A stretch of DNA of 64,000 nt from G965220305 sp965220305 (GTDB lineage Bacteria; Chloroflexota; Dehalococcoidia; Lucifugimonadales; UBA3495), in the NCBI GenBank assembly GCA_965220305.1, contig OZ244817.1:2542001-2606000 (forward strand). The letters run 5' to 3'. Made by a program: the position numbers and the translations under genes. The number at the start of each line of letters is the position of its first letter. Position 1 is the first letter of the stretch. The notes beneath the pieces were generated by a model that was not told where the DNA came from, did no database searches, and saw only the letters and a list, made by a program, of their open reading frames with translations. This document shows, piece by piece, positions 46,026 through 55,431 of this stretch.

Positions 46026-46583
46026 CTAGATGGGCAGCGCTTCCTCGGTGCGGTCCTCCGGCAGCTCCACCCCGAAGGCGTTGACATTGAAGGCCAGCAT
46101 GGAGTAGCAACCCATCAGGGTGGTCAGCTCGGTGGTCCCGGGGATGCCGAACTGGGCCACCACCGCGTCAAAGGACCCCTGGCTGACCCGGCGAGTGCGG
46201 AAGAACTCCTGGCCGTAGTTGACCACTGCGGCCTCGTCCGCCGCCGGGTTGGGCAGGTCCTTCCTGTCGCGGAGGGCGTCAACTATCTCGTCGCGCAGTC
46301 CCGCCCGCCGCGCCGGAGGAGCGTGGGCGTTCCAGATGAACTGGCAATCGTTCTCCCGGGCCGCCACCAGCATGGCCAACTCCCGGATGCGGGGCTCCAG
46401 CGAGGTGTCGGTCCGCAGGTACAGGGCCAGGCCCAGGGCTAGTTGGGCTGCCGCGGGGGCGTTGAGCATGACGGAACCGGGGCCGGTGGTGGGCACGCTG
46501 CCCCGCTCTTGGACGATAGCGTCAAAGGCCGCCTGTTGGTTCTGGGGGACAGATTCTCTGGTTACGGTGGGTGTTCTTGCCAT
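46026..46583 (-). CDS. Carboxymuconolactone decarboxylase family protein, copy 2
   Basis: A 185-residue, full-length paralogue of the protein at 17891. The core is RIRELAMLVAARENDCQFIWNAHA, with the same loss of the second CxxC cysteine, and the same C-terminal GVELPEDRTEEALPI. It precedes the alpha/beta hydrolase on the same strand. The linked SMP-30 genes suggest that the two blocks arose by duplication. Confidence 0.86.
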   Translation of the reverse strand: MARTPTVTRESVPQNQQAAFDAIVQERGSVPTTGPGSVMLNAPAAAQLALGLALYLRTDTSLEPRIRELAMLVAARENDCQFIWNAHAPPARRAGLRDEIVDALRDRKDLPNPAADEAAVVNYGQEFFRTRRVSQGSFDAVVAQFGIPGTTELTTLMGCYSMLAFNVNAFGVELPEDRTEEALPI

Positions 46584-47011
46584 AATTTCCTCCCTACGAA
46601 TGCGAATTATCGCCGGCCAAGCTGCCGGGCCGGCTGAAAAAGGGGTCGGGGGAAGTTGGGGTATGCTAGTTTAATACCATCTAAGCTGCCCGGTGGCAAC
46701 CCCGGATGGAAGTCTTGGCATTGTGACCTTGAGCGGTGGGGCCAACCCCCGTCATTCCCGCCTCCGCCGGAATCCAGCTCCCCAATACACCATTTCCACC
46801 AACTGATGGGCCAGTACGCCAGGAATGGACTCCAGCCACGTTGCAGCACCTGGCCCACGCGCGTCTCGTCATTCCGGCGGAGGCCGGAATCCAGGAGGTG
46901 GGAATGTTGCGGGCGGAAGGGGTTGCTATGTTCCAGCCAGCGCCGGAACTGCGGCGAGGGTTCCGTGGTAGAATTCATCGTAAGAGCCAACCGACATCCA
47001 CGAGGTGTAGC
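46584..47011. repeat. Divergent gap with REP copies and a partial MITE
   Basis: REP copies lie at about 46748-46778 and 46865-46895. Between them, 46777-46857 (ACACCATTTCCACCAACTGA..) matches part of the MITE-like family B at 62067. The gap contains the promoters for two divergent units; none is obvious. Confidence 0.6.
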
Positions 47012-47830
47012 ATGAGCAGCGCAAGAATCAACGGCATCGACCTGCACTACCAGAGCTACGGCGAGGGGGATACTATCGTGTTTGCCCACGGCGCGGGCGG
47101 CAACCTGCTGAGCTGGTGGCAACAGATACCCTTCTTCTCCCAGCGGTACCGCTGCGTCACCTTCGACCACCGGGGCTTCGGCCACTCCCTGGACCTGCCC
47201 AACGGCCCCGGGGCCGGGTCTTTCGTTGAAGACCTGCGGGGGTTGTTGGACCACCTGGAAATCGAGTCGGCCCACCTGGTAGCTCAGTCTATGGGAGGCC
47301 GCACCATGCTGGGGTTCGCCGTGGCCTACCCCCACCGGGTCAAGAGCCTGGTGATGGCCGACACCGTGGGCGGCATGGAGGCGCCCGAGGTGTTGGAGCA
47401 GCAACGGCTTTGGCGGGAGAGCCACACCGACAGCGGCGAGATTGGCTTCCGGGCCGTATCTCCCCTCTTCGTGCAGCGGAGCCCCAACCTGGCCAACCTG
47501 TATCTCCAGGTTTCTCGCACCAATCCACCGCGCCACGAGCCGCCGGGGGGCCAGCCCGCTGGTTCCAGCGCCGGCCAGGTGGCCCAGTTGAGGGTGCCCA
47601 CCCTCTTTTTCGTGGGAGAGGACGACCAGATTTCCCCGCCCCCGGTTATCGAGGCGGGGGCCCGGGCAGTTCCCGGGGCCCGGGTCTTGCGGGTGCCCGA
47701 GGCCGGGCATTCGGTCTACTTCGAGAAGCCGGACATCTTCAACTTCGAGGTGTTGCGGTTCATCGAGAGCGCGACGGCGGCGGCTTCGACACCGGCAGCG
47801 GCGGGTGCGGAAGTGGGCGACGATAACTAA
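47012..47830 (+). CDS. Alpha/beta hydrolase
   Basis: A 272-residue alpha/beta hydrolase, not closely similar to the one at 45083. The oxyanion block is VFAHGAGGNLLSWW, the nucleophile LVAQSMGGRTMLG (Ser), acid FVGEDDQISPP and His EAGHSVYFEKPD. The cap region is short and Pro/Gly-rich (PPRHEPPGGQPAGSSAGQ). The ATG at 47012 has GAGGTG upstream; a longer in-frame extension lies in REP sequence and is rejected. It is followed by an enoyl-CoA hydratase gene 88 bp away. Confidence 0.85.
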   Translation: MSSARINGIDLHYQSYGEGDTIVFAHGAGGNLLSWWQQIPFFSQRYRCVTFDHRGFGHSLDLPNGPGAGSFVEDLRGLLDHLEIESAHLVAQSMGGRTMLGFAVAYPHRVKSLVMADTVGGMEAPEVLEQQRLWRESHTDSGEIGFRAVSPLFVQRSPNLANLYLQVSRTNPPRHEPPGGQPAGSSAGQVAQLRVPTLFFVGEDDQISPPPVIEAGARAVPGARVLRVPEAGHSVYFEKPDIFNFEVLRFIESATAAASTPAAAGAEVGDDN

Positions 47831-47918
47831 AGAGTTCCCGCCCGGGTTGCTGGCGGACCCTCGGTCCCCCAGCGACCCCGGCTGGGACGGTTGCAGCCCA
47901 TCACCCACGGAGGTCAAG

Positions 47919-48686
47919 ATGCCCAGCGGCGTTTCCCTAATACAGCAGGATGCCATCGCCACCCTCAGTATTGAGGGGAGGACCGGACTGAATTTGCTGG
48001 GCCCCGCCGTGTTTCACGCCTTGAGTCAACGGCTTGACCAGTGCAGCCAGGACGAGGAAGTCCGCGCCGTCATTTTGCGCGGGGCCGGGGAGCGGGCCTT
48101 TTCTGCCGGGGTTGACCTCCACCAGATGAAAGACCTGGACCCGTTGGATGCGGAGACCTTCATCCGCAGCCTGCACCGGGCCACTCGGCAGTTGCTCCGG
48201 GGCCCCCTGCCGGTGGTGGCCGCCATTCAGGGGCCATGCCTGGGCGGGGCCCTGGAGTTGGCCCTGGCCTGCGACATTCGCCTCGCCGCCGAGGATGCGA
48301 TTTTCGGGCTGCCCGAGGTGCGGGTGGGCCTGCCGTCGGTAATCGAGGCTTCGCTGCTGCCCCCCACGGTGGGCCTGGGCCGGGCGCGGCGGCTGATACT
48401 CACCGGAGAGACCATCGACGCCGAGGAAGCGTTGCGGATTGGGCTGGTGGACCGGGTGGTTCCCGACCGCCAGCTTCAGGAGGTCGCGCTGGACACTGCC
48501 CGGGGGTTCCTGGGCATGAGCCGGCACATCCTGGCGACCCAGAAGCAGGTGGTGTCAAGCTGGCTGGAGATGGGGGAGGAAGAGGCGGCGGAATACAGTA
48601 TCAAGGCCTTCGCCCTGTGCTTCGCCACATCCCATCCCCAGGAAGCCATGACCGCCTTTCTGGAGAAGCGGCTCCCGCGCTTCTAG
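47919..48686 (+). CDS. Enoyl-CoA hydratase/isomerase family protein
   Basis: A 255-residue crotonase-fold enzyme. The oxyanion-hole segments are ERAFSAGVDLHQM and GPCLGGALELALACDIRLAA, and a probable catalytic Glu is in FGLPEVRVGLPSVIEA. GGAGG precedes the ATG at 47919. The C-terminal helices LTGETIDAEEALRIGLVDRVV are typical. It acts on a CoA thioester and may process ring-cleavage products together with the CaiB CoA transferase. Confidence 0.9.
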   Translation: MPSGVSLIQQDAIATLSIEGRTGLNLLGPAVFHALSQRLDQCSQDEEVRAVILRGAGERAFSAGVDLHQMKDLDPLDAETFIRSLHRATRQLLRGPLPVVAAIQGPCLGGALELALACDIRLAAEDAIFGLPEVRVGLPSVIEASLLPPTVGLGRARRLILTGETIDAEEALRIGLVDRVVPDRQLQEVALDTARGFLGMSRHILATQKQVVSSWLEMGEEEAAEYSIKAFALCFATSHPQEAMTAFLEKRLPRF

Positions 48687-48749
48687 GTGGAGCACGAGCG
48701 GCCAGCCCTCGCCCCCAGGACTCAACACACCATCCAACAGGAGGAGGCC

Positions 48750-49391
48750 ATGACCGGAGGGACCGACCTATTCCATATCATCCGCACCACGCGGGCCATG
48801 CGCCGATTGAAGCCGGACCCAGTCCCCGAGGAGCTGGTCAAGCAAATTCTGGAAGCGGGGGTCTGCGCCGCTAGCGGCGGCAATAGCCAGCGGTGGCGTT
48901 TCATGGTTATCAAGGACCGGGGAATCAAGGAGCGGGTCCAGGAGTGGTACCAGAAGGCTTTTGACGAGTACGTAGGCCCCCGCTACCGCAGCAGCGCGCC
49001 GCCCCCGGGCTCCAGCCCCGGGCGGTACCGGCGGCAACATGACGCCGTGGAGTACCTGACCGAGCACTACCACGAGGCCCCCATCTGGATTGTGGTGTGC
49101 CAGGACGATGGGGACAGCGCGCCTTCCCGCTCGGCAGGGGCCTCCGTTTACCCCGCCGTCCAGAACATGCTGCTGACGGCCCGGGCCCTGGGGCTGGGGG
49201 GAACCCTTACCACCCGGCACCTGAGGTTCGAGCAGGAGGTGGAGGCCATCCTGGGGTTGCCTCCGGGGGTCCACTCCTACGCCATCCTGCCCATCGGCTA
49301 TCCCCTGGGGAACTTCGGCCCGGTGCGGCGCGGCCCCCTGACCGACGTGGTGTACCAGGACCGTTGGGGAGAACCCTATCCCGGCCTATAG
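48750..49391 (+). CDS. Nitroreductase family FMN enzyme
   Basis: A 213-residue nitroreductase. FMN contacts are in TTRAMRRLKPDPVPEELVKQ and ASGGNSQRWRFMVI, and the phosphate-binding end is LPIGYPLGNFGPVRR. An excellent AGGAGGAGG site lies just upstream of the ATG at 48750. Members reduce nitro groups, quinones or act as dehalogenases; substrate unknown. It is the last gene of a three-gene unit with the hydrolase and enoyl-CoA hydratase. Confidence 0.88.
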   Translation: MTGGTDLFHIIRTTRAMRRLKPDPVPEELVKQILEAGVCAASGGNSQRWRFMVIKDRGIKERVQEWYQKAFDEYVGPRYRSSAPPPGSSPGRYRRQHDAVEYLTEHYHEAPIWIVVCQDDGDSAPSRSAGASVYPAVQNMLLTARALGLGGTLTTRHLRFEQEVEAILGLPPGVHSYAILPIGYPLGNFGPVRRGPLTDVVYQDRWGEPYPGL

Positions 49392-49486
49392 CCGCCCGGT
49401 GGGTCTGGGCCGGGGCACTTGGGAGGCCCTGTTCGGCTATGTTCCCGCCGGGGATTCCCCCTTCTCTAACTCTCCCCTTCAAGGGG

Positions 49487-49681
49487 CTGACAAGGGTATG
49501 TAAAAACGAGATTATAGCTACGAACCTGCCCGTCACCTCTGGATTCCGGCCTACTCCGGAATGATGGAATGGACCTGATAGTGGGTATTTGGGGGCGATT
49601 TTGTATCTGAGCAAGTCTGCCCCCTTATATGACCTCACGTTTAACTCCGGAGTTCCCAAATTAAATACATACCCTTGTCAG
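49487..49681. mobile_element. MITE-like element, family A copy 2
   Basis: A 195-bp element with perfect 16-bp ends CTGACAAGGGTATGTA (49487-49502) and TACATACCCTTGTCAG (49666-49681). It shares internal GAGATTATAGCTACGAACC, an inverted REP, and GATTTTGTATCTGA with copy 1 but lies in the opposite orientation. It has inserted in CCTTCAAGGGG-type sequence; the flanks are similar but no longer identical. The remaining gap (49392-49859) has no other gene. Confidence 0.78.
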
Positions 49682-49859
49682 CCTTGGTAAAGGGGGGTTG
49701 GGGGGATTTCCGAGTGCAGCCGATAGCCTCTTGGGCCAACACAGTTGGTGACAATTAAAAAACCCTGCTTGGCGGGACAAAATCTTTGCAATGAGCGGTG
49801 GTTTAATGGTAGGATTCAACTAGATAACTGCGTCATTCATATATAGGAGGAAAGCGTCC

Positions 49860-51275
49860 ATGGTAGCCCAAGAGACCACCCACGATACTGCATTGATGGC
49901 CCATCTGATGCGGCGAGCGGGGTTCGGCGCCCAGTACCAGGACATAGAAGCCCTGGCGGCGAAGGGGTACGAGACAGTGGTGGAAGAGCTGCTCAACCCC
50001 GAAGACCAGCCCGATGGCCTGAACCTGGACATGGTGGAGCGCTACTTCATCGAATGGAGCCACTTCACCCGGGGAGTGCCGGAATACTTCGCCTGGCGCA
50101 TGATGAACTCCAATCGCCAACTGGAAGAGAAGATGGTCCTCTTCTGGCACGGTATCCTGTGCACCGCCGACGGCAAAGTACAGAGCTATATCACCTCCTA
50201 CAACGAGATAGAGATGTTCCGCCGCTTTGGCATGAGCAGCTTCCGCGATGTCCTGTTTGAGATTTCCCGGGACCCGGCCATGGTTTACTATCTGGACAAC
50301 TGCCTGAGCCATAAGGGAGCGATTAACGAGAACTACGGCAGGGAGCTCTTGGAGCTGTTCTCAATGGGTGTGGGCATGGACGGCGAGTTCAACTACACCG
50401 AGGATGACGTCAAGGAATGCGCCCGGGCCTTTACCGGCTGGACCCTGGCCAACAACGTGCCCGGCCAGCCCTACGGCCGCTACGCCGCCCAGTTCCTCTT
50501 TAACCCCTACGACCACGACGAAGAGGAAAAGACCTTCCTGGGCGAGACCGGGAATTTCAACGGCGAGGACATCGTAGACATCATTGCCAAACAACCGGCG
50601 GCAGCCCGGTTCCTCTCCCGCCACCTCTACAGCTACTTCGTGGCTGACGAAGCCCAGGTGCCGTCGTGGATGGACACCCCGCCCCAGGACCCGGACACCA
50701 TCAAGATGCTGGAAGACGAATACTTCCGCTCCGGATACAACATCCGCTCCATGCTGCGGGTGCTGTTCCACTCCGACGCCTTCAAGAACGCCCGTTTCGC
50801 CAAGGTGAAGAGCCCGGTGGAAACGGTGATGGGCACCATGCGCCTCATCGGCGACTGGACCACCCCCAAGCCCGGTATGGAGTTCATCTTCGACGAGATG
50901 AAGTACATGGGCCAGGAACTGTTCAATCCCCCCTCGGTGGAGGGATGGCACACGGGCCGGGAGTGGATTGACGGCGGCACCCTGGTGCACCGGATAAACT
51001 TCACCGCCGGATACGTGGGCGACCCCGACTATCCCGGCGTGCAGAGCATAATCGACCGGCTGGCCTCGGAAGGCCCCACCATCTCAGCGGAGGGCCTGGT
51101 TGACGGTTGCCTGCGCCTGTTGGGGCATTACGAGTTGCCCGATGAAACCCACAGCATGATGGTGGCCCACGTGGAAAAGGGGGGCCGCCTGCTCACCGAC
51201 ACCGAGGAGTTCGGCCAGCGCGTTGGCGAACTGCTGCAACTGATTGTATCTACCAAAGAGTACCTCTACGCCTAG
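49860..51275 (+). CDS. DUF1800 family protein
   Basis: A 471-residue DUF1800 protein. The conserved stretches are LMRRAGFGAQYQDIEALAAKG, EKMVLFWHGILCTADGKV, NENYGRELLELFSMGVG and ECARAFTGWTL, with GVEGWHTGREWI near the end. DUF1800 genes are regularly paired with DUF1501 genes, as here. No signal peptide is seen, unlike many relatives. AGGAGGAAAG lies upstream of the ATG. The biochemical activity is unknown. Confidence 0.9.
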   Translation: MVAQETTHDTALMAHLMRRAGFGAQYQDIEALAAKGYETVVEELLNPEDQPDGLNLDMVERYFIEWSHFTRGVPEYFAWRMMNSNRQLEEKMVLFWHGILCTADGKVQSYITSYNEIEMFRRFGMSSFRDVLFEISRDPAMVYYLDNCLSHKGAINENYGRELLELFSMGVGMDGEFNYTEDDVKECARAFTGWTLANNVPGQPYGRYAAQFLFNPYDHDEEEKTFLGETGNFNGEDIVDIIAKQPAAARFLSRHLYSYFVADEAQVPSWMDTPPQDPDTIKMLEDEYFRSGYNIRSMLRVLFHSDAFKNARFAKVKSPVETVMGTMRLIGDWTTPKPGMEFIFDEMKYMGQELFNPPSVEGWHTGREWIDGGTLVHRINFTAGYVGDPDYPGVQSIIDRLASEGPTISAEGLVDGCLRLLGHYELPDETHSMMVAHVEKGGRLLTDTEEFGQRVGELLQLIVSTKEYLYA

Positions 51276-51347
51276 GGCGAAGAGTAGGAATAGATTTATA
51301 GACCGTCGGAGCCCGATACTCAAATCCGGAACAGTTAAGGAGGAACC

Positions 51348-52484
51348 GTGACCTCTAATAAGAAAGACCCGGTGTTGATTGTACTGCAGATGTCCGGGGC
51401 CTACGACGCCCTGAACACCATTATTCCCTATAGCGACCCCCACTACCCGGATTATCGTGCCGAGCTGAAGGTGGACCCCCAGGACGTGCTGGCCATTGAC
51501 GACAAGGTCGGCTTCCACCCCTCCATGACCGCCATGAAAGAGCTCTACGACCAGGGCAAGGTGGCCGTCATCCAGGGCATCGGCTACCCCAATCCCATTC
51601 GCTCCCACTTCCGTTCCATGGACATCTGGCACACGGCTGAACCCACCAAGGTGATTACCGACGGCTGGCTGGGCCTGGCCATTCAGGACCTGGACCCCAA
51701 CAAGGAGAACGTGCTGACCGCCGTGAACTTTGGCCGCGGACTGCCCCGGGCCCTGGCGGCCCCGGGCGTGTCGGTAGCTTCGGTGGGCAGCTTGGAGACC
51801 TACGGCGTGCTGACCGGCATCGACGGCGAAGAGCAGCGGTCCGAAGCCCTGGACATCTTCTCCCGGATGTATTCCCCCATGCTCGGCTCCGGCCCGGCCA
51901 ATGACTACCTCTCCCAGACCGGGTTGGACGCCCTGAAGGGGGCCGACATCCTCAGCACCGCCCCCCAGACCTACGCCTCCAACGTGGAATACGGCGGCGG
52001 CCCCTTCTCCCAATGGGTGAAGAACATCGCCCAGGTCCACTTGGCCGGCTTTGGTACCCGCGTTCTCTACACCGGGCTCAACCCCGGGGCCTTCGACACC
52101 CACGCCAACCAGAACACCGCTTTCCCCAAGCTGTGGTCTGAGGTTTCCAACGCCGTGGGAGACCTGTACCAGGACCTGAAAGACCATGATGCCGACCAAG
52201 AGGTGGTCATCCTGCTGTTCACCGAGTTCGGTCGCCGGGTGCAGGAAAACGGTTCGGGCACCGACCACGGCTCGGGCAGCGTGGCCTTTGTCATGGGCGA
52301 CGCGGTCAAGGGCGGCCTCTACGGGGAATACCCCTCCCTGGAGCCGGACAAGCTGGACGAGGGCGACCTGCGTTGGAACAACGACTTCCGCAGCACCTAC
52401 TCCACCCTGCTGGACAAGTGGATGGGCCTGGACGACAAGGCCATTCTCAAGGGCTCCTTCGAGCAGTTCGACTTCATTAAGTAA
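51348..52484 (+). CDS. DUF1501 family protein (alkaline-phosphatase superfamily fold)
   Basis: A 378-residue DUF1501 protein related to sulfatase/alkaline phosphatase-like folds. Family blocks are VLIVLQMSGAYDALNTIIPY, FHPSMTAMKELYDQGKVAVIQGIGYPNP, FDTHANQN and ILLFTEFGRRVQENGSGTDHGSG. Most relatives have a Tat signal; this protein starts directly with the fold, suggesting a cytosolic location or loss of export. The GTG start has AAGGAGGAACC upstream. It is followed by a strong terminator. Confidence 0.9.
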   Translation: MTSNKKDPVLIVLQMSGAYDALNTIIPYSDPHYPDYRAELKVDPQDVLAIDDKVGFHPSMTAMKELYDQGKVAVIQGIGYPNPIRSHFRSMDIWHTAEPTKVITDGWLGLAIQDLDPNKENVLTAVNFGRGLPRALAAPGVSVASVGSLETYGVLTGIDGEEQRSEALDIFSRMYSPMLGSGPANDYLSQTGLDALKGADILSTAPQTYASNVEYGGGPFSQWVKNIAQVHLAGFGTRVLYTGLNPGAFDTHANQNTAFPKLWSEVSNAVGDLYQDLKDHDADQEVVILLFTEFGRRVQENGSGTDHGSGSVAFVMGDAVKGGLYGEYPSLEPDKLDEGDLRWNNDFRSTYSTLLDKWMGLDDKAILKGSFEQFDFIK

Positions 52485-52536
52485 CGAGAAGTCCGGGCGG
52501 GGACTTAGGCATCCCCGCCCGCCGGTCTCTCGTTTT
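52484..52536 (+). terminator. Strong Rho-independent terminator
   Basis: Inner 9-bp stem GGGCGGGGA / TCCCCGCCC and outer CGAGA/TCTCG stem, followed by TTTT. It begins at the end of the DUF1501 gene. Confidence 0.9.
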
Positions 52537-52563
52537 ATAAATTGGATAACAAGGTGAGGAAAT

Positions 52564-53598
52564 ATGGTTACTGGGATAGCGCCGGTGACATTTCGATACA
52601 GCCATACCATTGGGCGTCAGGAGTCGCGGGGCGGCAACGGGTTCTTCAATCCGGTCGCCATAGCCTGCGGCCCTGAAGACCGGCTCTACGTGCTGAGCCG
52701 GGGTACCGAGACCCCCGCCTTCTTCCCCTGCAAGCGGGTCACCATCTGCACCGTAGATGAGGAGTACCTGGGCCAGTTCGGCGAGAAGGTCCCGCCGGAG
52801 GAAGCCCTTCCCAACGCCCACGACACCGCCCTGTTCTGGCCCACCTCGGTGGCCCTAGACAGCCAGGGCAACGCTTACGTGGCCGATGAATGGCTCAACC
52901 GCATCGTTGTCTTCGACAAGGACGGCGAGTTCCTGTCCCGCTGGGGCACCCCCGGCGACGGCGACGGCGAGATAAACCGCCCCTCGGGGCTGGCCTTAGA
53001 CGCCAGCGACAACCTCTACCTGGTGGACAGTTGGAACAACCGGGTGCAGGTGTTCACCAAGGACGGCAAGTTCCTGTCCAAGTGGGGCCGTAGCGGCCAG
53101 GGAGACGGCGAGTTCAACGTTCCCTGGGGCATCGAGATTGACAACCAGGGCGACGTTTACGTGGCCGACTGGCGCAACGACCGGATTCAAAAGTTCTCCC
53201 CCGACGGCCAGTTCCTGATGAAGTTCGGCAGCTCCGGCCAGGGCGAAGGCGAGTTCAACCGGCCCACCAGCGTGGCCGTAGACCGGGATGGCATCATCTA
53301 CGTAACCGATTACAAGAACGACCGGCTCCAGGTGTTCGAGGCAGACGGCAGCTATATCACCCAGTTGACCGGCCAGGCGACCCTCTCCAAGTGGGCCATC
53401 GAGCGGGTCAACCTGGCCCCGCAGGTCATCCGGGGCAGGCAAAAGGCGCAGAACCTGGAGGAACGGGAAGGCCCATTCCGGGGGCCGATAGGCGTGGACG
53501 TGGATGAACAGGGCCGGGTTTTCGTGGTAGAGACCCCCTGTCACCGGGTACAAGTGTTCGAGAAGCAGTCTCCCATGTTCGCGGGCGACCCGCTGTAG
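52564..53598 (+). CDS. NHL-repeat six-bladed beta-propeller protein
   Basis: A 344-residue protein with about six NHL repeats, the best being FWPTSVALDSQGNAYVADEW, FNVPWGIEIDNQGDVYVADW and FNRPTSVAVDRDGIIYVTDY. No signal peptide is present. NHL propellers either bind ligands or act as lyases; no catalytic set is obvious. It follows the DUF1800/DUF1501 pair and may be co-regulated by read-through, but a terminator lies between them. Confidence 0.88.
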   Translation: MVTGIAPVTFRYSHTIGRQESRGGNGFFNPVAIACGPEDRLYVLSRGTETPAFFPCKRVTICTVDEEYLGQFGEKVPPEEALPNAHDTALFWPTSVALDSQGNAYVADEWLNRIVVFDKDGEFLSRWGTPGDGDGEINRPSGLALDASDNLYLVDSWNNRVQVFTKDGKFLSKWGRSGQGDGEFNVPWGIEIDNQGDVYVADWRNDRIQKFSPDGQFLMKFGSSGQGEGEFNRPTSVAVDRDGIIYVTDYKNDRLQVFEADGSYITQLTGQATLSKWAIERVNLAPQVIRGRQKAQNLEEREGPFRGPIGVDVDEQGRVFVVETPCHRVQVFEKQSPMFAGDPL

Positions 53599-53640
53599 GT
53601 TTTTCGCCTCTTCCAAGATAGCTTGGATTGAGATTAAGAC

Positions 53641-53688
53641 GGGCGGTCACTACCTCTGGTAAACCAGGGGCTGGGGTAGCCGCCCTTT
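53641..53688 (+). terminator. Branched hairpin terminator
   Basis: GGGCGG/CCGCCC and CTACC/GGTAG pairs enclose a small CTGG/CCAG hairpin, followed by TTT. It is positioned 43 bp after the NHL gene. The remainder of the gap holds one inverted REP (53740-53770). Confidence 0.6.
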
Positions 53689-53939
53689 GGCTCTTTATTC
53701 CCTGTGTCCCGTTAGGTGAGCCGATCGCCGGATTCAACCTCTGGATTCCCGCGAAAGCGGGAATGACGGGGCCCTGGAGTGAGAACGCGATTGCCCTGGA
53801 AGCCCGCCCTACCGGGTAGTCGTTGGCCCGCCAAGCTGTTAGACTGGGCCAAAACCAGGCGGAGTGTGGGCAGGTCTTGGCTTGTCCGGTTCGCGGAATT
53901 GCCCCACTTAACTCCTCCATTGGGTGGTTGGAGTAGCAG

Positions 53940-55244
53940 ATGAGCGGACTGTTAGGGAGTAGGCCCGCCCCCTACTACGGTTGGTACATCGTCGGTGTCT
54001 GCGCGTTCCTGGCCTTGGTGACCATCGGCGTGCGCGGCAGCTTCGGCGTGTTCATCCTTCCCATGAGCCATGACTTCGGCTGGAGCCGGACCGCTATTTC
54101 CCTGGCCGCCGCCCTGGGAACCCTGGTAAACGGCGCTACCCAGCCCTTCCTGGGAAGCGTCTACGACAATATGGGGGGGCGCAAGGTCCTCCTGGGCGGG
54201 CTGGTGGTCATGGGCGTGGCTACCATCCTGCTCAGCTTCACCTTCAACATCCTGTTCCTGGCTTTCGTGTCCGGGTTTGTCGTCGCCACCGCCGCCAGCG
54301 CCGTCTCTTTGACCAACATGGGCGCCCTGCTGTCCCGGTGGTTTCGCCGCCGCCGGGCCACGGTAATAGGCTGCACCGCCGCCGGGGCCTCGATGGGCGG
54401 AATGTTGCTGGTGCCCTTCTCCGCCTACTTTATGCAGGCCACCGACTGGCGGATGACCTGGGTGGCGCTGGGGGTGATAGTGCTGGCGCTGGCGCTGCCG
54501 CTGGGCTGGTTCTTCCTGCGGGACGACCCCAGCGAGTTGGGGCTGCACTCCGACGGAGACCCGGAGCCGATTCAAGGAGCGGCCGCCGGTAATGTCGTCA
54601 GCCAGCGCGCGCCGCTGGAAGTGGAACGGTGGGCCGACTCCTTCCGCTCCCCGCCCATCTGGCAGGTAAGCCTGGCCTACGCCATCTGCGGGGCCACCAC
54701 CTTCATCCTTACCTTCCATTTCGTGCCCTTCGCCATCGAGCGGGATATTTCGCCGGGCCGGGCCGCCACCATGTTCGGGCTGATGAGCGGTTTGAACGTG
54801 GCCGGCTCCATCGGCGCGGGGATGCTGTCGGACAAGTTTGGCCGGAAGAACCTGCTGGCCCTGGTCTACCTGATGCGGGGCGGCGGCTACCTGCTGCTAT
54901 TGCTGGCGCCAACGGAATTGGGAATGTGGGGTTTTGCGGTGGTGGCCGGGTTCTCCTGGTGGGCCACGGCCCCCTTGACCGCCTCGCTGACCGCCGATGT
55001 GTACGGGCTGCGGGCCTTGGGGACCATTTCCGGTGTGACCTTCGTCTTTCACCAAATTGGCGGGGCCGCCACCGTGCTGCTGGCCGGGTTCCTGCACGAC
55101 CTGACCGGCTCCTACACGCTGCCCTTTGCCTTGAGCGGGACGCTGTTGTTGCCGGCGGCCATATTGGCCTTCACTGTCCAAGAGCGCAAATACTCCATTC
55201 GCTACCAGCAACCGGAGGCCACCGGAGCGGCGGCGGGAAGCTGA
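53940..55244 (+). CDS. MFS transporter, monocarboxylate/oxalate-formate-like, copy 1
   Basis: A 434-residue MFS carrier with 12 TM helices. It begins YYGWYIVGVCAFLALVTIGVRGSFGVFI, the layout of the OFA/monocarboxylate porter group, and has RWFRRRRATVIGCTAAGASMGGMLL between TM4 and TM5 and a long central loop. Overall it is colinear with the next gene, so the two are tandem duplicates. It probably imports or exports a carboxylate. The ATG at 53940 lacks a strong ribosome-binding site. Confidence 0.86.
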   Translation: MSGLLGSRPAPYYGWYIVGVCAFLALVTIGVRGSFGVFILPMSHDFGWSRTAISLAAALGTLVNGATQPFLGSVYDNMGGRKVLLGGLVVMGVATILLSFTFNILFLAFVSGFVVATAASAVSLTNMGALLSRWFRRRRATVIGCTAAGASMGGMLLVPFSAYFMQATDWRMTWVALGVIVLALALPLGWFFLRDDPSELGLHSDGDPEPIQGAAAGNVVSQRAPLEVERWADSFRSPPIWQVSLAYAICGATTFILTFHFVPFAIERDISPGRAATMFGLMSGLNVAGSIGAGMLSDKFGRKNLLALVYLMRGGGYLLLLLAPTELGMWGFAVVAGFSWWATAPLTASLTADVYGLRALGTISGVTFVFHQIGGAATVLLAGFLHDLTGSYTLPFALSGTLLLPAAILAFTVQERKYSIRYQQPEATGAAAGS

Positions 55245-55431
55245 GGTGCAGTGGTTTACTCCCACCCAGACCTTCCCGCTTACGGGGGACGAGACAAGTC
55301 CTCTGCGTCTTGAGGGGAGAGACCTGCATTCGTTGGCCCGTTGTTTACTTACACTGCTTCGTTAGGTTAAAGTGGGGTGGACAAGCTCCCCAGTCCGTTA
55401 ACTGCGTTGGCGCGTTGAGAGATATGAGCCC

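Noticed and set aside
51084..52610. 508-codon antisense ORF opposite DUF1501
   Set aside because: Shadow of a gene with clear DUF1501 motifs.
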